DNA from: Austropuccinia psidii
Lineage: Eukaryota > Basidiomycota > Pucciniomycetes > Pucciniales > Sphaerophragmiaceae
Length of the DNA stretch: 64,000 nucleotides
Direction: 5' to 3'
NCBI GenBank assembly: GCA_023105745.1
Contig: JALGQZ010000015.1
Coordinates: 5,541,499 to 5,605,498, forward strand
The notes below the pieces were generated by a model. The model had not been told where the DNA came from and searched no databases. It was given only the letters and a program-made list of their open reading frames with translations. Every line of letters starts with the position of its first letter. The stretch's first letter is position 1. Of this stretch, positions 22,267-34,092 are shown piece after piece. Made by a program: the position numbers and the translations under genes.

Positions 22267-24168
22267 TGTAAGATGTGTCTATGAAACCGTTGATAATATT
22301 ACTATTAATCAACAGTACTATGACTGTTCCTATGAAATATAATAAGAAAAATATTATAACAACAATTCAATAATTAAAGAATTATTTCTTTTACATCTTA
22401 TACACTACTAGTAATTATAAAAGTAAGCAGTAATTGCCTACAAGAGTCAATTAAAAGAAGAATTTAATAATAAAAACTTCTTTGTTAAAATAATAAACTT
22501 ATTTTACTATATATTTATCTTTTACAAGAATAATTATAAAGATAACTCTTGAAGAGGACTATTAATGGAGAAAAACTTTCAGAATTAAAATAAATTACTC
22601 ACTATTAATCCAATGAACTTTTTTAGAAGATAATAGTAGACAAATGTGACTTACAATTGTGGATTTAATAGATCAAAAAATGATTTTATAACAATATTAC
22701 AACACTATATAGTTGATTTCTGTGATTTCATGTCCTTCTGGTTGATTCGGAAAGAATAAAATAATTAAGAAATATTTTTAACTAATATTTACTTGTTGGT
22801 AATGAAGGTATAACTGAATAATGTGATGATCTGGTAAAAACAGTAAGAGGAGGCCTCTTTTAAATCCAAGACAGCTCACATAGGCATATAATGGAGCAAA
22901 CTGAAAAACCAGTGAGTGATAAAACAATAAACCTTTTTGGATTATTGATTGCATCATCTGTTGTGGCATAAGATTATCATAATTACTTAATTGAAGCTTT
23001 AATGTGACTACCAACCCATTTATGGTTAAGAATAAAAGGAGTAACAACTGTAAATGTTCTTTTATTCCAAAAGAATCAATTATTTATCCAAGGTATCAAT
23101 ACTATTGGAAATTCCATCACAGAATGTATTTTCTGTAAATTTTTGAAGATTCTGTGTTTCACATGGAATCATCAAAAATGGACTGTAAGTAAAACATTTG
23201 ATTTTACACATAAAAGTATATTTCTGTTTGGTTTTTATATTAATTTTACAGTTCTTAATTGGTTCTGAATTCTTCAGAAAGATTAATTAAGAATTTTTTT
23301 TAATGACTGTTTGAAGGTTTTACCTCATTTCTACGTAGAATTGCTAATAGCAGTATATGGCTGTTTGCTATGAGGTAAATAAATGGATAATAGTTCAAAA
23401 AGGGTTTTAATTAATCTTTTGGGTTTTATCCATGGAAATTCATTAAGAATTGAGATGGTTACAGGAGTCTGAGTTTCTCTTTACCTCCTTGGCATGTCAA
23501 AATAGAAGGTTATTTGCTATTTTCTTATGATTTACTGAAGCTGTAACATGATAACTAAGTTCCCAAAAGGCTTTAGTCTACTAATTGGGCCAAGTTAAGC
23601 CATGGATTCAAGCTTTGGCAATTTCCATGCCTCAGAGGCCTCAGGAGTTGGGTATCCTGGCTCTCTTTGATGTCTTTTGTCCCCCTTGACTATTTTTCAC
23701 GTCAAAATGGGAATTCAGGCTTCAAGTGAGATATCCACCATGGGTGTACCAAAGGTGAATGTAAGAATACCATAATATTAAGTGCCATAAACATGCATGA
23801 CACTATTCTTAGTGTATATGTAACATGGGGTTTCTCACATTCCCATTATTTTGGTGTGAAATTGAGAAAAACAAAACTTTTCAGGGATCTTTTATGTGGT
23901 ATTGAAGTATTTTCCATATTATCACCTCAAAGAGTTGATTTGAGCTTTTTCACTCTATTGAGCTACCCTAGCTGAAATTTTGTGTAGAATCCAAATCTGG
24001 TGTTATGTCTATGGATTTATGTACTCAATAAAAAGTTATTTATCTTTTCTGAGATTAACAATAATGAATTTTGAATATATGCATGACTTATGAGCTATGC
24101 ATAGTTCACAATTTGTTTCAGATAATTGTGGCTTATTTGGGTATGTAAAATATACGTCAAGGCTCACA
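22267..24168 (-). repeat. Outer element 3' LTR
   Basis: It reads TGTAAGATGTG at the left and AAGGCTCACA at the right on the plus strand, followed by TTCCCTCCCATC, the complement of a polypurine tract (24169-24180). Length is 1902 bp. It holds the uninterrupted target site ACGTC (23699-23703) of the solo LTR found in its paralogue at 5879. With 20514-22266 it forms two LTRs facing tail to tail. Confidence 0.85.
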
Positions 24169-24300
24169 TTCCCTCCCATCAAAAAATAAAATTGTACTGC
24201 AATTTTAACAATGGTATAAAGAAGAAAAAGGCCCCCAAGGGGGTTAATGTCCACTGTCCAACCTCTTTACATTACTCAGATTAATTAATTTAAAGCACAT

Positions 24301-25831
24301 TTATAGACATATTAAGGCTTGTGTCCTTCTTTCATGTCTAAACCTCCTTAAGAATTTATATGAGTCAGGTATTTCTGATTCTGCCAGCCATTTATCTTCA
24401 TGTACTGTATTTCTATATCTGACAAGATATTCCCTTTGATTTTTATCCCAAAGTCTCCTTTCTATAATGAATTTCTTTATCTTTTTGTCATCACTCTGTT
24501 CCACCAGTGGTACATTCAAAGGAGTTCGGTTAATTAAAGGAAACAATTCTTTGTCAGTTGGTTGATAAGGTTTTATCAAGCTTACTGGAAAGGCGGGGTG
24601 TTTATTTTCCAATTCACCACTTAATTCTAGTTGAACTGCATTGGATCCATGTAAGGAAACAATAACAAAAGGTCCTAAATAAAAATCTTTAAGTTTCTTT
24701 GGGCCTTTGATATTATTAAAATTCAAGGTTGAAACTAGAACAAAGTCCCCTCCTTTGAAGTCTGGTACTTTGTGAGTCTTGTCCCACTTCTGTTTTGCAT
24801 AGTCAAAAGTGTCATTCATAATCTGTTTTGCATTATGTTTCACTTTATCAAGAATTATCTTGAAGCTGGAAGCTTTAGGATGAATGTCAATCAAGTCTTT
24901 CCTCACTGTGTCTGCTGGGAGTCTTGGATTCCATCCTTTTTCTAACATAACAGGATTTTGGCCTGTAGAAGAATGGACTGATGTCTTAAATGCCAATTCT
25001 AATGCAGGTATTAGAGTCCACAAGTCATGGGTAAAGCCATCTGAGTCTTTGAATTCTAACCCAGAAGCACCAAATCTCCTGGTCATGTCTTCTAAAGCTT
25101 GAATCATTCTCTCTGCTAGTCCATCTGTTTGAGGGTGTTATGCTGTTGAGAATGATAACTTAGCCCCAAAAAATCTGTGAAGATTGGTCCAAAGTGCAGA
25201 TGTGAATTGGGGATCTCTGTCACTTATGATATTCTTGAATAATGCTGTATGAGAAATAACTCTACTCCATAGAAGAAGAGCTGTATCCATAGCAGTGTCA
25301 TCTTTATCAAATGGTAGGAATATGGGAGTTTTGCTATATCTGTCTACAATGACTAAAAAAGAATTATAACTTGTGTCACCACTTGGAGGAAGTGCTGTGA
25401 CCCAATTCATGTGAACAAATCCTCAAGGAGATTTTTTTCTCTTCAATATGGATCATAAGTCCCAATTTCTTGCCTGTACTCCTGTTTGCTTTTTGGAATC
25501 TGTCACAGGTATGGAAATATTCAATGGTCTCTTTTCTCCAAGATGGCCACCATGCACCGTTCTTCACTTTTTTAAGTGTTCTGTTTTCTGACAGGTGTCA
25601 AGAGTAGATGCTATCATGGCATTCATGAAGAATAGTATTGATAAGCAGTCTGCTACATAATGTCATTACACAACAATGTTTGGTGCTGTGGTAAATTATT
25701 CCATCAAACAAGTGAAATCTTCCTTCAGAGTAGGAATTTTTCCAAACTTAATCCAGTGAGTTGACTAAGGATGTATCTTTGCAGTCTTTATCTATTAAGG
25801 AATTCAAGATATGGAAATTCTTGTCTTGCTT
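24301..25831 (-). pseudogene. Outer element integrase and chromodomain
   Basis: Reading on the minus strand, the integrase zinc region ([11 protein letters not shown] near 25500), the core with NWVTALPPSGD, ISDRDPQF and QTDGLAER blocks, and the C-terminal YLVRYRN/EDKW chromodomain-like segment are all recognisable. A frameshift lies near 25400 and a TAC-to-TAA type stop near 25138. From 24301 to about 25107 the frame is open. The N-terminal end is cut at 25831 by element B and continues at 36202. Confidence 0.85.
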
Positions 25832-25836
25832 ATAAG

Positions 25837-27665
25837 TGTGAGCCTTAGAGGTAATTTCATATACCCAAAAGACCACAAATACAAAAAATAACATATTAAT
25901 ATATAAAAAGTAAAATTATTTATGTTATGAAAATAAAAAATCAAAATATAAATATAAAACTATATTAAAAATAAAAAATTAATTACGATTTAAAAATAAA
26001 AAATACATTAAATTTTGTAAGTATAAAATTACATTTATACTTGGAAAAATTAAGTAAAAATGAAATTTTAACAAAATTGTGAAAAAATAAATAAATTTGG
26101 GAAAAAGTTAAATAAAAATTATTATAACTTTTTATCCAATAAATAAATACATAAAAATTATTTCACCATTGGATTCCTCATAAAAAATCAGGTGGGGTCA
26201 CCTCTGAGTGAAATTCTTGTAACTCAACTCTAACTAAGCTTAAATTAAGTTTTTAGTACTTTCAATACAAAAGTTGAAAATCCTCAAAACCTTAATTGAA
26301 TTCACACCACATGTGGTGTTAACCATCAATTTTTGTGTTAAAATTGAGGTGTTGTGTTTAGTTTAGAAGTTATAAGGAATTGAAGTATTTTCAATTGAAT
26401 TCAATTGAAATGTCAAAATGTGCGCGTGTATTACATAAGTGAACTTTGATTTACATATGAGGTGTCAATTATTACTGTATTGTACCGTACAACTGAATTG
26501 AATTACATATGTAAATTATAAGTATAATACATGATGAGGAATTAAAGGAAAAATAAATTGGAAAGATTAAATTTGGGGGGGCAAAGGAACTCCAGCTCTA
26601 AGGGGGAGATAGACCCCCAAAATCCTTGCTGACGGGCGTGGGATGTCTAAATTCACACAAAAGTTCATCAATTTTGGCCTGGAATTGAGTTACAGGGTCT
26701 ATGGACTCAATTGATGATGAGGTTTTGATACCAACTGGGGTAGTTTGAGCTGTTGCCAAGAGGGTAAAACTACCCTTAAGATAAAACAACCATAGTAAAA
26801 ACAGTTTTAACTGGTTTCTACGCCTCTTACACACATTCTGACGTGTTTTGAAGGCTCTAGGCCTGGTATTGCTATAGTAATGGCTGATTTAAGGGTCTAA
26901 AATGGCTAAAAATGGCTTAAACCAGCCTTTTTTTGGTCCAAACCAGGGTTCAATGATGCCATAATTGACTTTTCTATTGTCAGACTGTTTTTCACGACTG
27001 ACAAGAGTAAATTTTACTTTTGGAGTAAGAGAATTGATGGTTATAAAAGAATGTCTTCTTTGCCCCAGTTTTCTCTTCATGTTAGAATCTTTTCCTTTTA
27101 TTAATTAGTTTAAACACTGTTAAACAAATCAATAAAAGATTCCAACCACCATTTTTAAATCATTTTAATACTTTTAACCACGTGAAAAAATCATTATAAT
27201 CATTGTTTGTAAATCTTATAATCATTTTTACCCCTGAACCACCCCAAAAGTGAATTAAAGCATCTTTCATCACTGTAAACCTTGTCACTTTGTTTCCAAA
27301 TTCACTCTGTTCACTTTTGGGCGTGTTTTCTCTTTAATATTCTTTTTAAAGACTTTTTTATTTAATTAATTGCTTGCAGTTCTTTGCTCAATTAATTCCA
27401 ATTGAAATTGCTCTTGAAGAAATTTCTTTTGTAGCCTTAAAATATCTCCTGTAGAGTAGTTTTTGGATAAATTTTTATTGTTGGTAAAACAATAAATTTT
27501 TATATTATTGTTTTATACTAATAAAGTTATAAGCAATAAAATTGCCGTGTTTTCTCTTAAAAATAAAATTCCATACTATTTTTGATTGATTTTTAACCTT
27601 ATACAAATTTTGAGGACAGGAAAAGTACTTGATTTTCAATCAAAGTTTCATATCCACACCTTACA
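25837..27665 (+). repeat. Element B 5' LTR
   Basis: 1829 bp, TGTGAGCCTTAGAGG...CACACCTTACA. Its promoter and polyadenylation sites are not identifiable with confidence. It aligns over its length with the solo LTR at 8434-10255 and the element 4 LTR at 49160-50982. Confidence 0.93.
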
Positions 27666-27667
27666 TT

Positions 27668-27684
27668 TGGGGGCCCAGCCGTGA
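27668..27684 (+). other. Candidate primer-binding site of element B
   Basis: TGGGGGCCCAGCCGTGA begins two bases after the end of the 5' LTR. A start with TGG would pair with the CCA end of a tRNA. The tRNA species is not identified here. Confidence 0.6.
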
Positions 27685-27890
27685 TATTTTACCTGTGACA
27701 TATTTTTTTTACTCTTTTTAAATCTTTTTTCTTATATTGAAAAATTTCAAAACATATAAAAAAATACTTATAATTCAAAAAATCCATAAAAAAATGACTT
27801 TCTTCATATTATAAGTGAGGCTTATATTTTTATTTCTTTTTTGAAATAACTTTTTTTTACTTAATTAATTGGCTTTTTCATTAATTTTAG

Positions 27891-28088
27891 TGTCTGACAA
27901 CGTGGTAAGACAAGAAAACATTGAAACAGCCTCAACAGTCACCAGCATTGTTCCTGCAAGCACTATTAATTCAGACCATAATAGTACTGTAATTGTGACT
28001 CAAAATAATCAACCTGAACCAATATCTTCTGAATTAATTAACTTGGACATAAGTAATACTCTTCAGAAAGCTAAGAATTTGGCCAATA
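27891..28088 (+). pseudogene. Element B gag leader exon (198 nt)
   Basis: An exon-like segment bounded by a 3' splice site (ATTAATTTTAG ending at 27890) and a 5' splice site GTAAGT at 28089. It encodes about 66 residues with a TQNNQPEPISSELINLDIS motif. Element 5 has the same segment at 56874-57071, exactly the same length, and most differences between the two fall at third codon positions, which supports real coding. No convincing ATG lies in frame upstream, so an earlier exon is expected. The following intron would be 28089-28158, ending CAACCAG. Confidence 0.55.
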
Positions 28089-28158
28089 GTAAGTTTTTGC
28101 TTTTGACGTAAAAATACTATTTTAAGCCTTTTTAAACCATAATTATGCCTTCAACCAG

Positions 28159-28807
28159 GTCAGGAGCCAGCTACAACCCCTCAACAGCTCCCAAAAAGGT
28201 AATAGACATGATTATGGCAGAGGCCAATCAGGTACAGAAGGAAAAGGGTCAGTTGATGACTTCCAAACAACTAAAATGGGTCATTCTGAAGCTGATGATA
28301 CCATTTTACCTTCAAAAAGAGCTGACACCGCCACAACAAGCCTCTGTGGACATATACAAAGCCAGCCACAGTGCATACAACAATGCACTCCAATTCAAGG
28401 AGTACCAGATCCTTGCAGACCTGTGGAAGAATTGCATGAATTCTTACCTGACAGTAAGAAAATTCTTGGGCCATCCCAACACTTGCAAATTGCTCAATGG
28501 ATGGCATCCATTGATGGAGAAGAAAAACATGATGCTTTTGACACTAGAATGGAGGAAAAACAACCCTCCACCACCCAAAACAGTGCCAAAAACAGCCCCA
28601 GTGGCCAGAAGCAGCAATTCCAACGTGAAAAAGCAGCCACAAACTCCAAACAAGGGCAAAGGGAAGGCACCAGCCCCACAGCCTTACAGCCAGGGCTACA
28701 GAATCCCAAAGATTCAGCAGGATGCCATGGAAAATGTATTTCAGATGGCCAGAACCATGATGGAATTACAGAAGAAGGAGGAAGCCAGATTAAGATTCCA
28801 GAAATGA
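28159..28807 (+). pseudogene. Element B gag, first frame
   Basis: After the predicted intron this frame encodes a protein with ASVDIYKA, ILADLWKNCMNSYL, a proline/lysine-rich NNPPPPK...KGKGKAP linker and a YSQGYRIP block. Compared with element 5 (57137-57785), substitutions favour third positions of this frame, so it is probably the true coding frame even though the overlapping frame is also open. A one-base deletion near 28185 relative to element 5 breaks the join to the leader exon. An in-frame ATG at 28145 lies in the predicted intron. The frame ends TGA at 28805-28807, overlapping the ATG at 28804 (ATGA). Confidence 0.55.
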
Positions 28808-30935
28808 TTTCTGACATATTTGATTCCATCCCAGAGTTGTATAATGCTATAAATGACGTGAAAAAACATCTTTCTGATAAAAATGAAACTGTTTGTAACA
28901 ACATTAAAACCAACAACCTGAGTCTGTGCCAAATTAATGAAACACTTATGTGTTTTGAAAAAGTTTTAAGAACAATTAAAAATTCCAACAATGATAATTC
29001 TTCTAACAATAAAATAAATGAACAATCTGCCATTATTAAAGAATTAACAGATAAATATTCTAAATTCAATATTGATGACATAATTGAAACAGGAATTAAA
29101 CAAGCCATAAATATTATCAAGACAGATAACAAGAAAGTCCTTGATGACATTTCAAATTCATTTACTGAAGTAAAGACATATACCATTGCCTTGAAAAAGT
29201 GTTTTGATGCTTCACAAGAAGAAGTAACAAAATTATCAATGAAATTGAATCAAGTCACTGCTGATAATACAAGACAGACAGAGTTATGGAAAGAACTGAC
29301 ACATAAGGAAGACATGTATAAAATTGAAGTAATAAATTTAATACAAAGCTTCCAACATGAATACAGAAATTCCCAAAGGTGTAGAAAAAGTAAAATGAAT
29401 GACATTGAACAAATACTGAATACCTTACCAAGAATGTCTACACCTCTAAATCAAAATGAGGGCACAAGAATTTCAAATCCACAAGTATTGGATCCTGATA
29501 ATTCACAATTAAAAATGAATTATCTACTTCTTTTCATAACTTGGAACCATCAATGGGCCAAGCACTCTTGAAAGAAGTGCCAAAACTTAAAGAATGGCCT
29601 CACTTCAGTGGTGAAGGAGAGTATGACCATATGGAATTCATTAGAGGTATTGAGATGATGAAAGAGGATTTTGAATTACCAGACAGATTGGTAACAGCCA
29701 GGTTTAACACCTTGTTTACCAGATCAGCTCACAGATGGTACATCAAAATAAGACAAGCACATGGACACCAGAGTTGGACTTGGTGGAAAACCCAAATCAT
29801 CAACAAATGGGCAAATGGTGCTTGGAGGTTTAAGTTTGAAACAGCCTTTGAATCTGCCAAATTTAATGCTGATAAAGACAAAGCTTTACCATGGTTTTGC
29901 CAACAAAAGGACAGATTAACAGCATTATATCCTGACATGTCAGAATTTATGATCCATAGAAAAATTCTGAGACAATGTGGGGGTGACTTAGAACATGCTG
30001 TCAAAAGCAGGACTACTGAACAATCTTCAGCAGAGGATATTATCAATATACTAGAAGAAGTAACCACCAGAACCAAAATTGGTTCTAGTAGGGTGAATCT
30101 CAAAACAAGGTTTAATACACCTTGGAAAGATTCTGTGGACAAAAACCCCAAAGAAAATTCTAGTAATATTAAATATAAATCTGCAGATACAGTCAGAAAA
30201 TGCCATATTTGCCAAAGCACCACCCATTTAGCCAATACATGTCCAAAAAGGGGGAAAATCAATGAAATTGACATTGAAAAGGGACCAGATGTTGAAAAAG
30301 AAGACATAATTGAAGACAATTCAGATGATAAGTCATCCATATTTTCTGAATCTTCAAAAGATATAGAAAATATCAATGCCACTTTTGACATCATGGAATC
30401 TTATTCCCACTTACCACAATTGAGCAATGGTCAAATTGATTTATCAAAAGTTCAAGATGCACAACTTATGAAGACAAAACCAAACAGAGGAAAAGGTTAT
30501 ACAGCTGGTAATTCCTGGATAACAGAAGTGGTGATTGACAACAAGCCCACCAAACGTTTGCTTGACCCAAGAGCCTTCTGCTCTTGTGTTGGAAAATCTT
30601 TTCTTAATACTTGTGTACCAAATTTTGAAGACCAATTGTTACCAATTGATGGTATAAAATTCAACAGTGCAAGTAACCCAATGAAAGCATTAGGAATCTT
30701 TGAGACCAATGTCATATTCCCACACATAAATGGGAATTTAAGGATGACAGTTGAATTTGTTGTTATGGAAAATTGCTCTAGTACCCATTTTATATTGGGA
30801 AATGACTATTTAATCATGTATGGAATAGATTTACATAATAACAAAGACAGATACTTTACAATTGGGGACAATAAGCGCCAGAAATTTGCCTTTTTTCCAT
30901 TTAAAAGACAAATTACAGTAAACAAAGTATCATAA
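28804..30935 (+). pseudogene. Element B gag capsid, zinc knuckle and protease
   Basis: From the ATG at 28804 the product has a long helical, coiled-coil-like region (28804 to about 29400). A frameshift at an A-run near 29510 follows, then the retrotransposon gag domain (SGEGEYDHMEF, SAHRWYIKIRQ and WFCQQKDRL blocks), a CCHC zinc knuckle (CHICQSTTHLANTC, near 30200) and a retropepsin region. The protease active site reads DPRA near 30566; element 5 reads DPGA at the same place and the outer element reads DTGA, so this copy looks damaged. The frame ends in a premature TAA (30933-30935). Confidence 0.85.
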
Positions 30936-33900
30936 GTCAGCTTAGAGTTAGAGAAATTCAAGTCTGAACAGTTAAATGAGGCTGAAATAAGCCTTCATCT
31001 GACTGATAAACAAGAAAATGAACTTTCTTCCCTTTTTGTATGACCACAGAGGAGCATTTGCTATAGACAAAGAACCCCTGGGAGCAATTGCTGGTCATGA
31101 AGTTGACATCATTCTTAACATTGAGAGACCTTATCCACCACTCTTAAGATTACCTGCTTATCCAGCAAGTCCAAAATCAAGAGAAGCTCTAGAAATTCAT
31201 ATCAAACAACTTCTGGACCTTGGTGTAATAAGAAAAGTAGGCCACAATGAGGAAGTAGAAATAACTACACCAGTTATAGTGGCGTGGCATAATGGAAAAT
31301 CCAGAATGGTTGGGGAATTTAGAGCTCTGAACACTTACACTGTCCCAGACAGATACCCAATACCAAAAATCCAAATTGCCCTTACTCAAATATCTCAAGC
31401 AGTGTATATAACCACTATGCATGCCCTTAAAGGATTCCATCAAAATGTGGTAACACCAAGAGCAAGAAAATACTTAATAATTATTGTTCATTGTGGAGTG
31501 TATGAATACTTAAGGATGCCCTTTGGTATCAAAAATGCACCTTCACACTTCCAAAGAATGATGAATGAAATATTCCCTGAAGAACTCTCAGAGGGATGGT
31601 TAATCATTTACATTTATGACATTATTATCTGTTCAAAGACCTGAGAGGAGCACATGTACAGATTATCAAGAGTTTTGACAAAAATCCAATCAGTAAACAT
31701 GAAAATCTCCTTGAAGAAATGTCATTTTGGATTTAAAGAGCTTAAAGCACTAGTACATGTTGTATCTGGTTTGTCCCTTGGAATTGACAAAAACAAAGTT
31801 GCAGCAGTATTGTTAAAACCCATGCCTCAGAATAAGAAGGAAATTCAGTCATTCTTAGGTTTTGCAGGATATTACAGGCAACAAATTGAAGATTTTGCAT
31901 CCATAGCAAGACCACTTTATAAGTTGTGTGACAAAGACACAGTGTTTGAGATGACTGTTGACAGAGTCAAAGCTTTTGAGTCTCTAAGAGAAGCATTGAC
32001 CACTGCTCCACTCTTACTGATCCCAGGCTTTAAATTACCTTTCAAACTGTATATTGATTAATCAAGCAATGGACTGGGTGCTGCACTTCACCAAGTTCAG
32101 ATCATAAATGATAAGCCTGTAGAAGGACCCATATGTTTCATATCCAGGAAAATCAAACCAACTGAAGCCAGATATGGAGCAAGTCAAATGGAATGTCTAT
32201 GCCTTGTCTGGGCCTTGGAAAAATTGAACTACTTTTTAGAGGGATGTGTTTTTGAAGTGATAACAGATTGTACAGCTGTCAAATCACTTTTGAACATGAA
32301 AACACCCAACAGACACATGCTCAGATGGCAAATAGCCATACAAGAATACAGAGGCAATATGACTATTGTTCATAAGGATGGGAATATTCATAAGAATGCA
32401 GATGGACTAAGAAGATGGCCATTACCAAATAATATTGATAATCCTGCTTATGTGCCAGAAGAAGTTTCACCACAAATCCCAATAGAAGGAATAAGTGTTA
32501 CAGACTTGAACACCACCTTCTTTGAAGAAGTCAGAAGTAGTTACACCCAAGACAGGAATTCTAGCATCTTATGCCAATTACTTAACAAAGACTGTAAAGA
32601 CAACTCTCTAATACATGCCTTGGATGAAGTATGGAGAAAATCTTATGATGAAGGAAGATTTCACCTACTGGATGGTATAATTTACCACAGAACCAAGCAC
32701 ACATGTGTGATGACAGTTGTAGACAGGTCATTAATCAATCTTGTACTGAAGGAATGCCATGATAGTCCCTTTTCAGGACATCTGTCTGAAGACAGAACAA
32801 GAGAAAAAGTAAAGACCTTCATATGGTGGCCAATGTGGCAGAAAGATGTTGCAGAGTATTGCAAAACCTGTGACAGATGGCAAAAGGCAAATAAATCCAC
32901 AGGCAAAAGACTTGGAAATATGATAAAAATCCAAGAACCAAACAGACCTTGGGAAATTGTCCATATGGATTGGGTAACTGGCCTACCACCAGGAGGTGAC
33001 AGGAGCTATAATGCTTGCCTAGTAATTGTGGACAGATTCAGTAAAACTCCAATCTTTTTACCATGTCACAAAGATGATACAGCCATGGATACAGCTCTTC
33101 TGATATGGAATAGAGTAGTGTCATGGACTGGGATATTCACAAATATCATCAGTGATAGAGATCCCAAATTCACTTTAGCACTATGGACAAATCTTCACCA
33201 ATTATTTGGCACTAAACTGTCTTTCTCTACAGCCTACCACCCACAAACTGATGGCCTGGCTGAAAGAATGATCCAAACTTTAGAGGACATGGTGAGAAGA
33301 TTTTGTGCATATGGCCTTGAATTCAAAGATTGTGATGGATTTACCCATGATTGGTGTACTCTGATGCCAGCACTGGAATTAGCATATAAAACATCAATCC
33401 ATGCCAGTACCAATCAGACTCCTGCTATTCTAGAAAAAGGATGGAACCCCAAGTTACCCCAAGATTCCTTGAGGAAAGACTTAATTGAAATACATCCCAC
33501 AGCTGCTAGCTTCAAAGGAATGCTAGACAAAAGCTAGAAAGCATGCAGTGAGATGCATGGAGGACTCTTTTGCATATGCTAAAGACAAATGGGATAAATC
33601 ACATGCAACTCCAGATTTCAAAGTGGGGGACCTAGTTCTTGTATCCACCACTAACTTCAATAAAATCAAAGGATGTAAAAAGTTGAAAGACCCCTTTGCA
33701 GGACCTTTTATGATTAAGGCCCTCCATGGAGAAAATGCTGTTGAAGTAGAGTTATCTAAAGAACTTAGCAATAAGCACCCTACATTTCCAGTAAGCTTGA
33801 TAAAGTCATATAAATCTAGTGATGCTGAGAAATTTCCCTTGAGGAATAAGATTCCCCAAGTTATGCCTCCAATTGAGAAATCTGGTACTAAGAAAATTAC

Positions 33901-34069
33901 CAAAGTTCTTAAAGAAAGGAAATTAAGAACCAAGAAAGTAAGGGGATACCTTGTTAGGTACAGTGACCCAACTTGTGAAGATGAATGGTTAGAAGAAAAA
34001 GATATACCAGAAGCTACAAAACTCCTCAGGAGATTCAGATACACTAGAAACACCAATATTACAAAGTAA
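30936..34069 (+). pseudogene. Element B RT, RNase H, integrase and chromodomain
   Basis: After a T-run frameshift near 31035 the RT follows (VAWHNGKSRMVGEFRALN and MPFGIKNAPSHFQRM blocks). Two catalytic aspartates are changed: MDALKG reads MHALKG (31420-31422), and YIDD reads YIYD (31615-31617). Stops occur at 31642-31644 (TGA for Trp) and 32059-32061 (TAA). RNase H, the integrase zinc region (CKTCDR) and a core with all three acidic blocks follow to 33537, where one extra A shifts the frame. The C-terminal chromodomain-like segment (33548-34069) is then intact. Confidence 0.88.
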
Positions 34070-34078
34070 TATTCTTTT

Positions 34079-34092
34079 TTAGGGGGAGGGAA
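34079..34092 (+). other. Element B polypurine tract
   Basis: TTAGGGGGAGGGAA immediately precedes the 3' LTR, the expected site for plus-strand priming. Its complement is found next to the element 4 LTR at 50983-50996. Confidence 0.8.

Noticed and set aside
28494..29186. 230-codon minus-strand frame opposite gag
   Set aside because: Shadow of the gag frame: hydrophobic composition comes from the complement of Lys/Asn/Glu-rich codons, and the matching frame is broken in element 4.
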